Positions 52,101-61,723 of a stretch of 64,000 bases of DNA are shown here, in pieces; within the stretch, counting starts at the first letter, position 1, and each line of letters begins with the position of its first letter. Under the pieces are notes generated by a model. That model was not told the origin of the DNA. It ran no database searches and saw nothing but the letters and a program-made list of their open reading frames with translations. The stretch spans positions 9,219,690 through 9,283,689 of the forward strand of contig OZ024857.1 in the NCBI GenBank assembly GCA_964017155.1. Direction: 5' to 3'. The DNA is from Oasisia sp. SBJ-2009. Taxonomy: Eukaryota > Annelida > Polychaeta > Sabellida > Siboglinidae. The position numbers were made by a program, and so were the translations under genes.

Positions 52101-55100
52101 TGCGACTGGCCGTCAGTGACAGGAATAGAAAAGTCGTGTTTAACCCCTAATTATTTTACTGCCATTTTCTCGGGTACGATTTTTAAACATTTAAGTAATA
52201 TTTTATTTAAAATTTAAATAATATTTTTTAAGGGAGTATCAGTCCTGACCAACACTCGAAAAACAGTGGTGCCACCTGGTGGAGCAGAACTTCACAAAAT
52301 GTTCCTATTTCCCACCATGTGGCACCACTAGTGCCCCATATATCGCACCGGCAGCCGTAGTAGTGTGTGTTGAGAATGTGTGAATTTGAGTGGGAGACTG
52401 TTTGTGGTTACCACGTATTTGGCTAATAATAAAAGTAAAGTAATGACGTCATTACATGTGTATTATATGTGTATTACACGTGTACCGCGCCATGTGTCTG
52501 TACCCTGACTTGTTCCAGAACGGATACGCCGGGTTGAACTGAGGGAACTAAGGGCGAGTCTGATAGCCCAGGGGAAAGACATCCCACCAGAACTGTTTGG
52601 AACACCGCACCAAGAGTCTAATTCCGAAAGGTACGCCTATAGTTTCTTCTTTATTTACACCAATGAAAACGTGATTAATTTGATTTTTGCCTTTGCAATA
52701 TATTTCTACGAAAGTTTCTTAATTGAATCTAAGATTGCTATGTGGTTATTTGGTAATATAAATAACGGTTTCCCTGAATTAGTTGCATGATTGTCTTTGT
52801 CAGCCGCAGTAGATAGACTAGATACCATGATGTATCTTTGACACCCTGCCTACCACTTCACATAAACACGATGTAGCATAATTTAGCTGGTTAGGAAACG
52901 TTTCGGGGCTGTTGTAAAAGAAGACTGTGGGACTGGGTGTGTCTGTGTGGTCATGTCTCTGTCAGTCTGACAACTTACAGGTGTTCTAGCTGCCCCATCA
53001 CTTGTAGATTTAGAGTTTTCTCTAGGGTGCCCCAGTGGAGATATTGGATGCAAATGAAACAGCCAATTACAATACATACTAATGATGAGCAAATTGATGA
53101 AACTCGGCTAATGTATAATATTTCTGTTGCTTTTTCAGTGACGATTCAAGTCAGGAAGAGTTGATGAACGCAATGAGTCGAGGTGAGTGGAGCCGACTCA
53201 TCGCAGAGTCAGCTAAAGTCTATGAAACGTGCCCAAAGGAAAGAGAGTAAAAGCATCTCTCAAATGTTTATAACATCCAAACAATGTTAACAATCTACAT
53301 AGGGCGTAAATAAGTTATCATCCTATAAATTGGCAGTCAGCCTGTTTAGCTTTCCACTTGTCAGTCCCAAATGTCTTGTAGCAATTAATAAATTGCACAC
53401 GACGTAAGCTTAAGGTAATGTTTAAGCATTAGTTCACTCACTAGTTGACTTTGTTGCGCTTACATTTGTCCGGCGTTGTAAACGTTCTGATTGACGTTTC
53501 TGCGCATGCGCGATAAATGTAAAATCACCAACATGCAGCGAAACGACAAAGCATTTATGGTATAAATACTACAGGTTGTTCATGAGGGTGCATAGCCTTA
53601 GTGTATACAACCTCTTAGCAAAGTTATTTGTCGCAAATTAACCCGAGGCAAAGAAGTTTTGAGGCATGTTTCGATAGCAAGCACAAATCATGTGATTGTA
53701 GTGCGCCATAATCCGTGACAGTGATTTAAACAAACGTAATATTTTAATGTACTGAACGACATTTAAGCAACTCTTCACAGTAATAATCACAAGAGAGTTA
53801 ACAAACAGCCCGTGGCATTTATACAAAAAATGCTTTGTTGTTTCGCTGCAAATTTAAGATTTTACATATATCGCGCATGCAAAGAAACGTCAATCGGAAA
53901 GTTTATAACGACTGGAAAAGTGCAAGAGCGACAACGTCTCTGGCATGCTGTGAAATGTTGTTATGCGTTTGTTGCAATGTCGGTTCTCGTCCTGATTCAG
54001 TTCTGAGCCTCGTGCGCCAACGGAGAGACGCCTGGCCGTTCCGTCATCCCGTCGACGAGGAATTTGCACCCAACTATCGTGTTGTGATACAGGTATGTAC
54101 ATCCCTGTTCATTGTACGGGAGCAATCTGCAAGTTACAGGTGCAAAAATGGGGGCTGGATGACAGTGATTGTGTTCTGTGTACGTGGCTGGGGGCCTGGA
54201 CACTACATGTTGTGTGCAAAGTCGTGTTACTATGTCGGGGAAGGATTGTAGGAGAAGTGATAGAAATAGGTTCCAGTTATAATCACGGGAAAAGTCAGAA
54301 ACTAAAGTCATAGGGACAATCTCATAACTTGAACTGTTTCAGTGACGGCAAACTGGTCTTGTTATTGTAATTACCCGTATACTTATATGTGTTTAATGGT
54401 GAAAAGACCCAAGTAGATAGCTTGGAGAAGCATGAAAATGTGCAACACTTCGACTTGTTTCTGTGACTTACTGTGATCTTGTATCTAGACACTGGGAACA
54501 CGATGCAACTTTATGTACTGCATAGAGTTGCCTGGTCCGTGTGGATATGGTGTGTATATAGGACGGGTCTGTTTTCTTGATTTAATCTGTAGCTGGTTTG
54601 TAAATGACCACGTCCCAGTCTTGCTGGTGACACTGATCTGACAGTTGTTGACGTCATTATAGAGAAGTACAGTATCATACTAGTGAAAACTGCCCTTGGT
54701 CAGAACTTCACACTCAATTTCAGGTTATGTCACGTAATATGTCACGTAATATGACAGTAAAATATTGATATATTAGTGCATCCGTTGCGTTATGGTCAAC
54801 GTTTTAATTCATATAAAACATCTGTATCCAGTGTGCAGATAATTATATGCCCTTTAATGATGTTAACTTGCAGTAATGCAAATTCAATAATAAAAGACCT
54901 ATACAGCTGTACTTCAAAAACGGACACCCCTGTCAATTTTCAGAATCTGACCTAGTTTTCTGAGAAAGGTCATTTACATGTTTTCTTCATCCTGTCAGTG
55001 TCCAATGGATCTCGAAACGATGGAAAAGAAACTGAGAAATGGGGAGTACATCTACCGGGACCAGTTCGCCGCAGATTTAAGTCTAATTTTTGACAACTGT

Positions 55101-55273
55101 CGGAAATACAACGGACCAGTGAATGGTAAATCACAGCATAATAGACATTTGTGATTGTTTTGTTATTGTTTATTTTATGTAAAAACTGAAATTTGCACGC
55201 ACGCACACCCACACACGCACGCACGCACACACACACACACACCCTACACAATTCACACACACACAGTGGCGGT

Positions 55274-55304
<31 letters not shown>

Positions 55305-55414
55305 GCAGCAGCAGCAGTAGTAGTAGAGCCATTTTATTCACAACATGGTGTCATAAAACACAAGACGTCGCGATCTTCTCTATCAGTTTAGATAATTTAT
55401 ACACATCAAACAAA

Positions 55415-55490
<76 letters not shown>

Positions 55491-58112
55491 ACACAATTCA
55501 CACACACACGCACACGCACACACACACACACACCCTACACAATTCACACACAGACGCACACGCACACGCACACGCACACACACACACCCTACACAATTCA
55601 CACAGCAAACGACAGCGTTTCACTGGTGGACACTTCATAAATAACCTGATGCTGTCGTGATGACTGCAGATTACACACATCTGGCGAACAAGTTGGAGGA
55701 GTTTGTGAAGCGAGTAATGGAGAAGTATCTGCCGGATAAGCCTGAGTCTTCATCGTCAGAGGAAGACGAGGACAGCATCGACGATTCCTCCAGCGATGAC
55801 GACTCATATCAACAAAACAGGGTAAATAACACGTATCAACAAAACAGGATAAATAACACATATCTGTAGCTGTAATTCAAATAACATGCAACACATTTAG
55901 GCCACTGGTTTAAAAGCCATAGTAAACTTTTTAGAACATATATTTACGTTGGTTTTCAGTACATAAACTGTTAGAAGTGTACCAGGGGTACTTGCATTAT
56001 CTATCATATAACGTCACAATAAATATATTTTAGTTGAACGCCTAGTTCAGTTGCAAAAATGGAATGATGCCATTTGGCATGTCACTTGTGCAGGCATCTG
56101 TGACCAGACCATATTTAGTTCACATAACCAGGCGAGAGTCAATAAATGAGACTGTTGATGATCTACCAGGTAATTTCACCAGATGATGAGTAATATTGCT
56201 GGTTCTGATAGTGAGTGCAGTTTCCACTAAAGATAGAAGTGATTGTTATTGTCATTTATGTAGTATAACAAGTTCTTGAACTTAAACATATTTCTGTGAC
56301 CATCTAATTTCTGCAGCAATAGATAAGAGGTTTCTATATATCTCCAGTGGCAACGTATGGCGAATAATTGACAACAGAAAAGGTAAAAGCCACAAGATCA
56401 TCGCCTTTGTTGGTTCCTTCAAATGGTATTGGTAGATCAACTGGTTCACTTAACTAAATGAACATGAATTGAAGTGAGTGGACGTTGATGCCTGAGGTAG
56501 ACATCTACTGCTCCAATGTTACTGTATAAATAAGTGACGCATTCTAACGAAATGAGTCATATCAACGAACTTGATTTTGAGAACACACCGCATCAACATG
56601 CAACAATGATTTCCAACGATTTTGACTTTTTGTCACCAATGTATACTTTGATATCTTTTTCTTTTTTGGAATGCCAATGTATTCGACCGTGTGCTTACGT
56701 GACCGCGAACTTCAAGTGTGTTTTTCTCCATTTGAAACTTTCTACCCCAGGCATGTTCAGCATCCAATAACTTTGGCTCGGTACGAGATAGGTCCATATA
56801 TATACACCATTGGAAAGCTTAATATATCTTCCTTACAATGGTGTGACTAACTCTATGTTTTTTTTTGGACATACCACACATTTCATTAGAACACATCACA
56901 TATATTTATACATGTGTAATTCTATGACTGCAGTATTTGTATACGCCTATGTAATTATGTCCTAACACACGTCCTACATTGCCACAGGACGCGAGCGGTG
57001 GCAGCCAGTTCCAGACCCTCAAGCACGTCCCGACCCAGCGATGGACGTCGTCACTCAGCCGGTCGTCTCTGTCGACTGCCGCGGCGCCGTCCCTCACACA
57101 ACCCCGTCGGCCGTGCTACGCCGCGTCGTACGCCCCCCGCAAGACACCCCTGCCCCAAGGGGCGTCGACGATCATCACGATCCGGCGGATTCCCGACTCG
57201 ACGCCACCGGGAAAGTTCTACGCAAGCCACAACATATCAAGCTCGGAGCAGCGCGGGTTAGTGAAGAAGTTTCCTGGGAACCTGGCGGAGATCGCGGCAA
57301 AGCACGGCCCCGGGAAGTACCAGATTGTCGCGGTTCCCGCCGACGGGTTCATCACCGATGTTTCATGCATGGCCGTTCCGAAGACCTCGGCGCAAAACAC
57401 AGTTGTCACGAATAACCAGGACACAAACCGACATAAGCTAGTGACAGTTGACAGCAGTGGTCAGTCGCGAACGTCAGGACTTCTTACGACTGCCGTCAAG
57501 GTTGTGCCGACGCAAACCGTGTCAGTGTCGGTGCAGCCCGTGTCACTATTGACGTCGACGTCGACGACACAGACATTCCAGGCGACATCTCAGGGTAGAT
57601 CGGTTGTGACTGATCATGGTGCAACAGGACAGGTGTCAAACCCAAAAGGCGTGGGTGGGACCAGTGCAGGGAGGCCACTGGGAGGTGTCTCCCGGGTTGT
57701 GGATTCCCAGGGAGGCCAGAGAGTGGTTGTGACATCGTTGACACATCCCGTGAGTGTCACCAGCGAATCTCGCCTGTCACCGGCTAGCCGTGTGTTGACA
57801 AACAGTTGCCAGGCTCCGGCCGCTGTCCAGCGCATTCCTCACACGCTCCCCCGGCCACCCGTTGTTCCCGGGCAGTCGCTGAAGCCACTGGCTGACCACG
57901 GTCAGCAGAAGTCACTGGTCAATGGACAGGTCACTGGTTCGCCGAAGACCATACTGGTCACTAACGGTCAGTCTTACCCCAAGTCGCCCAACACCCAGGG
58001 CACGAAAGGGGGTGAGATGACAGTGAAACCAACCGTAGCGAACACCTCTAGTTGTGTGGTCACTCCTGTGTCCAGTCGTGTGTCCACTGTGGTGTCCAGC
58101 AGTAGCACGTAG
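25669..58112 (+). CDS. CECR2 orthologue (DDT-type region plus bromodomain chromatin-remodelling subunit), 13 exons
   Basis: Exons are 25669-25773, 26333-26439, 26945-27131, 27358-27506, 30536-31208, 50021-50137, 51933-52059, 52519-52630, 53139-53182, 54001-54092, 54999-55125, 55670-55821 and 56988-58112. All are GT-AG, the phases agree and the total is 3117 nt, giving 1038 residues. Residues 1-183 align with the vertebrate CECR2 N-terminus: LRAGWEVPSIAHYCEIFR and FRLPEFDVDELEEAF, then DVSDLLKGYDGDYLRLEPIG and GAIYWYFDDTRLYKEDP. Residues ~350-407 have WHLACVTVEDWTVLAQQF. A charged coiled coil follows, with LIAQGKDIPPEL (~500-512). The bromodomain spans ~541-635 with the WPF shelf (552-554) and acetyl-lysine-binding N609 in RKYNG. 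An acidic Ser/Glu/Asp tract and a 374-residue Ser/Thr/Val-rich tail end it. In vertebrates CECR2 partners ISWI ATPases. The tail does not resemble the long Pro/Gln-rich vertebrate tail. An in-frame ATG at 25552 is possible, but 25669 fits homologues better. Confidence 0.95.
26585..26675 (+). repeat. SINE tail remnant in CECR2 intron 2
   Basis: The block GGAGTAAAGTGCTTTGAGCA (26622-26641) followed by a GATACGGTGCAATACAAC-like end matches the 3' tail of the SINE at 43993-44330 (GGGGAGTAAAGTG...GCGCTTTGAGCAG). The head and centre are absent. Confidence 0.6.
27512..29495. repeat. ~2-kb 26-bp minisatellite in CECR2 intron 4
   Basis: About 75 tandem units read GGATTAGTTGGTTATGAC followed by AATGTACT, with variants TTGTGAC, GTGATGAC, CAGTGT and TATT. 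The first unit begins about six bases after the splice donor of exon 4 (GTGAGTA). The 3' half is enriched for the TTGTGACAGTG variant, so sub-blocks were amplified separately. A foreign 60-70 bp insert interrupts the array at ~28787-28850. Confidence 0.97.
28787..28852 (+). mobile_element. LINE 3'-tail fragment inside the minisatellite
   Basis: This short insert, GTGCCACTGAGCTTGATTTT then GCGCAAAAGAAGTTAC and (ATT)n, is the reverse complement of the tail of the LINE at 29820-30510. It is in the plus orientation and flanked on both sides by minisatellite units. It is likely a very short, severely 5'-truncated insertion, or a gene-conversion patch. Confidence 0.75.
29820..30510 (-). pseudogene. 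5'-truncated L2/CR1-like LINE, reverse transcriptase C-terminus
   Basis: The minus-strand frame 30508-29984 encodes a typical C-terminal RT segment: LVSSRLDYCNSLLYN, LQRVQNCLARVV, SLHCLPVHYRIIFKIYTIAF, PRVKTKAGTRAFSVAAPTVW and FRRHLKTYLFNVAYPP, then a stop. The 3' tail ends in a (TTA/ATT)n microsatellite at ~29825-29860, as in L2-type elements. There is no full RT core or endonuclease. It lies in CECR2 intron 4, and its truncated 5' end is only ~25 bp from the exon 5 acceptor. Confidence 0.88.
31260..31640. repeat. AT-rich tandem repeat (~70-75 bp, ~3 units) in CECR2 intron 5
   Basis: After an (AATA)n stretch, units containing GTGTACATACACGTAAATAGG and AATATAGTTAAGCTAAAATA repeat at ~31425, ~31500 and ~31565. 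The third unit is diverged. A retroposon-like segment (TTCCTGGGGAGTTTGTTCC, ~31710-31730) follows. Confidence 0.8.
32707..35694. mobile_element. Unclassified element with identical 455-bp direct terminal repeats
   Basis: Positions 32707-33161 and 35240-35694 are identical over 455 bp by direct reading. Each starts TGACGTAAGACCACC and ends GTGGTCTTAGGC, so each repeat also has short imperfect inverted ends (GTAAGACCAC / GTGGTCTTAG). The element is flanked by CATG on both sides (32703-32706 and 35695-35698), a probable 4-bp target duplication. The internal 2.08 kb has only short ORFs (33341-33535, 33805-33987, 34187-34444, 34718-35023, 34990-35175) with no recognisable gag, RT, integrase or transposase. 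No obvious tRNA primer site or polypurine tract was found. Options are a non-autonomous LTR element (TRIM/LARD-like) or a composite of two MITEs. Complete identity implies recent insertion or conversion. Confidence 0.8.
34990..35175 (+). other. Possible captured coding end inside the direct-repeat element
   Basis: After a splice-acceptor-like TTAGTTTCAG at ~35020-35029, an open frame continues KRLIYYRFLNKRVSTHARCY and LSGRGATFEDAYYNYYRDG, then a stop near 35175. The residue composition is protein-like, with many Tyr, Arg and Asn, unlike the surrounding AT-rich noise. I do not recognise the family. It may be a captured host exon or the last exon of an element gene. Confidence 0.3.
35696..38173. 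other. CECR2 intron 5 segment without a supported gene
   Basis: The stretch contains unique AT-rich DNA and a short (CA)n region at 37138-37200. ORFs at 36186-36440, 36910-37125 and 37371-37724 show no domain, signal peptide or splice structure that I can support. Confidence 0.6.
38174..40126 (-). CDS. Nested antisense gene: secreted Thr-rich (mucin-like) six-cysteine protein, probable GPI or membrane anchor
   Basis: The model has two exons, 40126-39930 and 38852-38174, GT-AG with matching phase 2 junction, totalling 876 nt and 291 residues. Residues 1-21 are a classic signal peptide (MRTVLYLALALWSVLTSDARA). Residues 22-110 form a small helical-looking domain with six cysteines (C25, C36, C65, C74, C82, C107), including ETLQCLHESLLQCVADQASL. 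Residues ~111-215 are Thr/Pro-rich with long Thr runs, expected to be O-glycosylated. After a Lys/Ser-rich part the chain ends in a hydrophobic stretch (AHLGALIAVIVIAIF) with no cytoplasmic residues, preceded by small residues (NAAS). That fits a GPI-attachment signal better than a standard membrane segment. I do not recognise the family. The gene lies wholly inside CECR2 intron 5 on the other strand. Confidence 0.72.
39820..39851. repeat. (TA)n microsatellite
   Basis: About 15 TA units lie within the intron of the nested antisense gene, roughly 80 bp downstream of its exon 1 donor. Confidence 0.95.
40127..43992. other. CECR2 intron 5 segment without a supported gene; contains the presumed promoter of the nested gene
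   Basis: The region just upstream of the nested gene's ATG (40127 onward) is CpG- and GC-richer, to ~40700, than the rest of the intron and presumably holds its promoter. A run of C at 42991-43003 is present. A retroposon-tail-like fragment ((ATA)n, CAGTATTTGTC, CATTCAG, CACTTTACATGAAT) lies at ~43305-43395, followed by AT-rich simple sequence to 43690. The ORFs there have no recognisable domain. Confidence 0.5.
43993..44330 (+). mobile_element. tRNA-derived SINE, nearly complete
   Basis: The tRNA-like head shows a B-box-like GGGTTCGAATCC (44042-44053) and an A-box-like TGGCTCAGGGGTAGAGC (44000-44016). A central block, CTCCAGTTCACTCAGCTGTA, is followed by a 3' tail with GTAAAAGCGCTTTGAGCAG and GCGCGATATAAAAACTTACA, then T-rich DNA. 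The anticodon arm does not fold as a normal tRNA, and the order of modules matches the antisense copy at 18098-18430. It is inserted in CECR2 intron 5. Confidence 0.85.
46099..46184. repeat. (AT)n microsatellite, ~43 units
   Basis: An uninterrupted AT dinucleotide array lies in CECR2 intron 5. The Tyr-Ile ORF across it is an artefact of the repeat. Confidence 0.98.
46784..46877. repeat. Three tandem ~32-bp repeats
   Basis: Units contain ATGTCACCCTGGTTACTTCC followed by TAGAATGATGTA. Three copies are nearly identical; the first begins with an ATC variant. Confidence 0.9.
53453..53935. mobile_element. Foldback MITE with GCGCATGCGC-type ends, in CECR2 intron 9
   Basis: The left end (GTTGCGCTTACATTTGTCC, CTGATTGACGTTTCTGCGCA) is the inverted match of the right end (GAAACGTCAATCGGAAAG and AAGTGCAAGAGCGACAAC). 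The arms continue inward: CAGCGAAACGACAAAGCATT (53537 on) pairs with ~53815-53855. The same terminal module bounds the large element at 1851-6784. There is no coding capacity. The element ends about 65 bp upstream of CECR2 exon 10, the first bromodomain exon. Confidence 0.82.
55190..55620. repeat. Microsatellite cluster in CECR2 intron 11: (CA)n, (GGC)n-(GCA)n-(GTA)n, (CA)n
   Basis: The cluster has mixed CACG/CA repeats at 55196-55265, then about ten GGC triplets, six GCA triplets and four GTA triplets (55266-55325). After a unique spacer there is a long (CA)n at 55420-55490 and several blocks containing CACCCTACACAATTCACAC. Both flanking exons encode bromodomain parts, but the reading frame does not include the triplets. 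Confidence 0.96.
55822..56987. other. CECR2 intron 12
   Basis: The intron sequence is bounded by GTAAAT and CCACAG. No additional exon, RNA gene or clear transposon is seen. The 56534-56770 ORF has no recognisable domain. Confidence 0.7.
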
Positions 58113-59485
58113 TAGCCGTGTTTGGTTCGTTTTTTTGTTAGATCAAATTATCAGAGCATAGGTTCCGAGTACGTACGTCACTTCAGGTTTTGTTGGTCAA
58201 GAATACTCGGTGCCTCGCTATTTAAAGCACATCGACTCGGAAACACGCTTTGAGGTACTTTTTGCAGTTTTGTTGTGAGGTTTGACTCGCACTGTGTGTG
58301 ACCAGAACCTAGGCTAGACTAGACCCGAGCCACACAGGATTAGGCAATTTTATTCAATTAAGAGCAATTTATATTTAAGGAAGGTTGCCGCAAGTTTTTC
58401 TCGAATGCTGCTTTCTGTGACTGTCCTGTCTGTCCGTCCAGGTCTGTCTGTCTGTGTCTGTCTGTCTGTCTGTCCATCTAGCCCTGTTGATCTGTTCACA
58501 TCAGCCATGTGCTGGTAATTTTTTTATTTAAATGTAGAAATTTATTTAAAAAATTATATTAAGCAGTAACATACCATTTCTTTAAAAACAATTTCAGCAT
58601 ATTATATAATATTAATTGTTTTATTATATTAAAAAAACACCAAGTAATCTGTCTGGAGACGTTGGTCTTCTTCTGGTGATTTCTACAGTACAACTGATGT
58701 TCTTGTTGTATGATGATACAGTCATAGTTTTATTTATTAATTTTTAGACATGACAGAATACGACACTCATAAATGTTTCATGAAAGTATTCAATAAATTC
58801 AAAGCAATTTATTTATGATTGTAAGAGTTCGCTGCAGTGGGAACATATGAACTTGTTGTTTGTTAGAAAGGAAAATGTGAATCACGACTGTTACGGAATG
58901 GTATAGAAACGTGGTGTGAATTATTGCTAATTTAGATCGGTTTGAGTGAGTGTTCCGTGTAGATGAACTTCCATGTGCATTCCACTGACGTGATATTGTT
59001 GGAATATATTTACAAACTGTACAGTGGCAAAGCTGTTCTTAAATTGCAGAGTATATTGATTCAGTTGGAGATGTTATGTGCGTAAATTATATACTAAATA
59101 TTCCTGTGGATGCATTTTCAAGAGAGTATGTTGCGATATATTACCCTAGAACCGACGTAATTGTGTAGTGTAATGGATATGTGTTAAATGTCTTTCTGAA
59201 TAAATATTCAAATGCTGTGTTTTATATGTGATGGTTGCGATAAGATGAGATTGACTATGTACAGAAATTAGCTGTATGAAACAACATCACCTCTAGTTGA
59301 CAAACCTCTTGCCCTCCTTAATGACGTTAGCTGATGATGATCTGCCGGGGTATTCTGATATATATATATAATATATGTATATATAAATACTTCTAATTGT
59401 GGCTTATGCAGACCAATTACACATACAGTGTCGTGTTATGAAATCCACTTTTGTCGTCTGACTTCTACTTGTATGAATAATAAAT
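58113..59485 (+). promoter_or_regulatory. CECR2 3' UTR and candidate poly(A) signals
   Basis: AATAAA hexamers occur at 58792-58797, 59199-59204 and 59479-59484 after the stop codon at 58110. The stretch is AT-rich with a short CTGT-rich block at 58440-58480 and no other gene. Which site is used cannot be told from sequence. Confidence 0.5.
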
Positions 59486-59764
59486 GTTATTTAAAATTTT
59501 GAACTATTACTGTACATGGTGTAACCATATGTGTAATGATAGGAATCATTATTTGGTCCAAAAGTAAAAATAAATTGTGATTTTGAGAGCACTGTTTTGT
59601 GTTTTGATAGCACTGTTTTCTATCTCTCACAATGGAGTGGTCGTCATAAGCTGCATTTAGGAGTATATAGACATGTATGTATATGAGATTCACTGTGTGC
59701 ACATGGTCAAACTTTATTTGAATATGTTTCTAATACCAATCCAGATGCTTCAATACGTGTTCAG

Positions 59765-59945
59765 TCTCTCTTTTCCTTGGACCATTGGTCTCCCATGGAC
59801 CATTAGTCTCACATGGACCATTGGTATCACATGGACCATTGGTCTCCCATGGACCATTGATCTCACATGGACCATTGGTCTCCCATGGACTATTTGTATC
59901 ACATGGACCAGTTGTGTCACATGTACCATTGGTCACACATGGGCC
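59765..59945. repeat. 18-bp minisatellite, ~10 units
   Basis: Tandem 18-bp units are of the type TTGGTCTCCCATGGACCA, with TCACA variants. Because 18 is a multiple of 3, ORFs stay open on both strands (Gly-Pro-Leu-Val-Ser-His type), which is a by-product. Each unit holds an imperfect TGGTC...GACCA inverted pair. Confidence 0.95.
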
Positions 59946-61130
59946 ATTGGTTTCTGGTTTATCAACTGGTGGTGTACTAAAAAATAAAGGTAATTATTTT
60001 GAGTTGTTTTCTTACAAAGTTGTTCTCTTTTTCCACCATTGGAGAAGTATATAAATTGTAAAGTAATGGCTCCCCAGGTGGCGCCACCATGAACGAGATA
60101 AAACCGTAATGCTCTATTGCAAAAATGTTGCAAACCGTTCTTCAGATCAATACAAGAAATATGTCTATTTCCAGTGTTTTCACAGATAGGGATTGGGTGA
60201 AATGGCATATTTTATGTATGTGGGTTGAGAATAAATTGTATTGTCACAGAGTAATAACGTCAAAGTCAGCAACATTTAATAGGGTTAGTTGGTTAAGTAA
60301 CAAAAATGAAACTAAAATGTCATTCTGAAAGGCCTAAGGCTAAGGCTACTGGGCGATGTCTTCTTCCATTGTCTGGTTGGTTAGATGATGTGATGCTCAG
60401 TTATCATATGCACAGTGATCACATCAAAGAGATGTAGGGTTAGTTGTTATATTTATATAGGGTAAATGCATCAATATGGGTATTGGGCCTGCAAAACGCA
60501 CAGTTCCATAGGTGCATTCATCGATTGTTGTTAAGGTAATGTACATTTTTATATTCCATTTTGATATTTTGGTACTGTTAAAAGCAAAAGTGTAACGTTA
60601 GTACTATGAATAAAATATAATTAACCGATTGCTAAATTCTGCTGTCATTTAAAGGCGTACTTTTACAACCTTGTCTATCCACCATAGCTTCTTGTCTATC
60701 CACCATATTCAATCTGATGACAACTGGATTTGTTTATTCACTCTGAGATCGATCAACCATTTTGTATTGAGGTGCCTCTGAGTTTGGTTTCTAAGGATTA
60801 CAATGAAAGTTAACCTAATTATTATTATTACAATAGAATGAACTGGTGACCACAAACACGCAACTGCTGGTAACACAAGAAATGGTGGTGATGCTCCTAT
60901 AATAGTGGTTTAAATAATAAAAGCCCCTTCTAACATTAAATTTAACATTGCAATTTCACATTTTGTGTTAGACGTCATAAGTTCCAAGATCCACAGTGAC
61001 TTGTCTTAAGTTTCTGTAACCAATCAACTCTGTATCTCTCGAGTTTATCTGTGTTTTTATACACTGCAAGAGCTCTTACTTGAGACAATTGGAGTTTCAC
61101 TTTTATTGCTGCCATTTTTAAACTTGTTAG
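59946..61130. other. Intergenic DNA, no gene seen
   Basis: The sequence is unique and AT-rich. A perfect 12-bp palindrome GGTGGCGCCACC lies at ~60077-60088; related GGTGGC/GCCACC motifs occur near 62167. No coding exon is supported. Confidence 0.55.
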
Positions 61131-61134
61131 TTTT

Positions 61135-61345
61135 GTCTGCTCCACACTGCCTCAAGTCACTCAAGTGTAAAAAAATTGCTGGCTATTGATAATGGTGGAT
61201 AGGTATGAATAAATATTCTTTTTTCGGTAAAAATAACGTGGCTGAATGCTTCCCCCAAAAGGCAAGATGGTGTTTGAAAAGGTATGTGTCGGCTGAAGAA
61301 TAAAGTACTTTGATTGGATACAATGCTCTATGAAAAGTTAACTTT
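61135..61345 (+). mobile_element. Degraded SINE (3' half)
   Basis: CTCAAGTCACTCAAGTGTAAA, the GGCTATTGATAATGGTGGAT block, GTGGCTGAATGCTTCC and GAGATGG-like AAGATGGTGTTTGAAAA follow the same order as 44100-44260 of the better-preserved copy. The tRNA-like head is missing. Confidence 0.7.
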
Positions 61346-61633
61346 TCATTACACCTCAGCCACACCAGCTCAACTGTGCCATACTTCCAGTCGACTCTTG
61401 TCGGTTTTTGTAACACCAGTAGCATGATCGCACTACAACCAACATGTTGAGATTTTAGTAAAAAATCTTCAACCTCCACGATTTTGAAGTTTTACACATA
61501 ATATATTAGTAAACTGTACACCTGTAATAAGTGGACAAAACGTATGAATGCTGTTGTGGTCTGTGTTTTAGAAATGAGTAAAAATTAATAATTATGGAAT
61601 ATATTGCAAAAACGTTATGTTGCAAAAACGTAA

Positions 61634-61723
61634 TGCCCCGGGTGAGGATCGAACTCACGACCTTCAGATTGCTCGGATTTTGTGATTATGAGACTGACGC
61701 GCTACCTACTGCGCTACCGAGGC
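61634..61723 (-). tRNA. tRNA-Met (CAT, elongator type) with a 17-nt intron
   Basis: Reverse-complemented, the gene reads GCCTCGG (acceptor), TA, GCGC-AGTAGGTA-GCGC (D arm), TCAGT-CTCATA (anticodon CAT). After a 17-nt insert come ATCTGA, the variable loop, GTGAG-TTCGATC-CTCAC (T arm), CCGGGGC and discriminator A. All stems pair; the last acceptor pair is G7-C66. Without the insert the length is 73 nt, matching eukaryotic elongator tRNA-Met closely. The insert lies between positions 37 and 38, the canonical place for nuclear tRNA introns. A run of five T lies a few bases downstream on the minus strand (TTACGTTTTTGC), a good Pol III terminator. CCA is not encoded. Perfect internal promoter boxes argue that it is active. 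Confidence 0.93.

Noticed and set aside
59673..60054. ORFs with Trp-Thr-Ile-Gly or Gly-Pro-Leu-Val-Ser-His repeats
   Set aside because: Produced by the 18-bp minisatellite, open in several frames at once.
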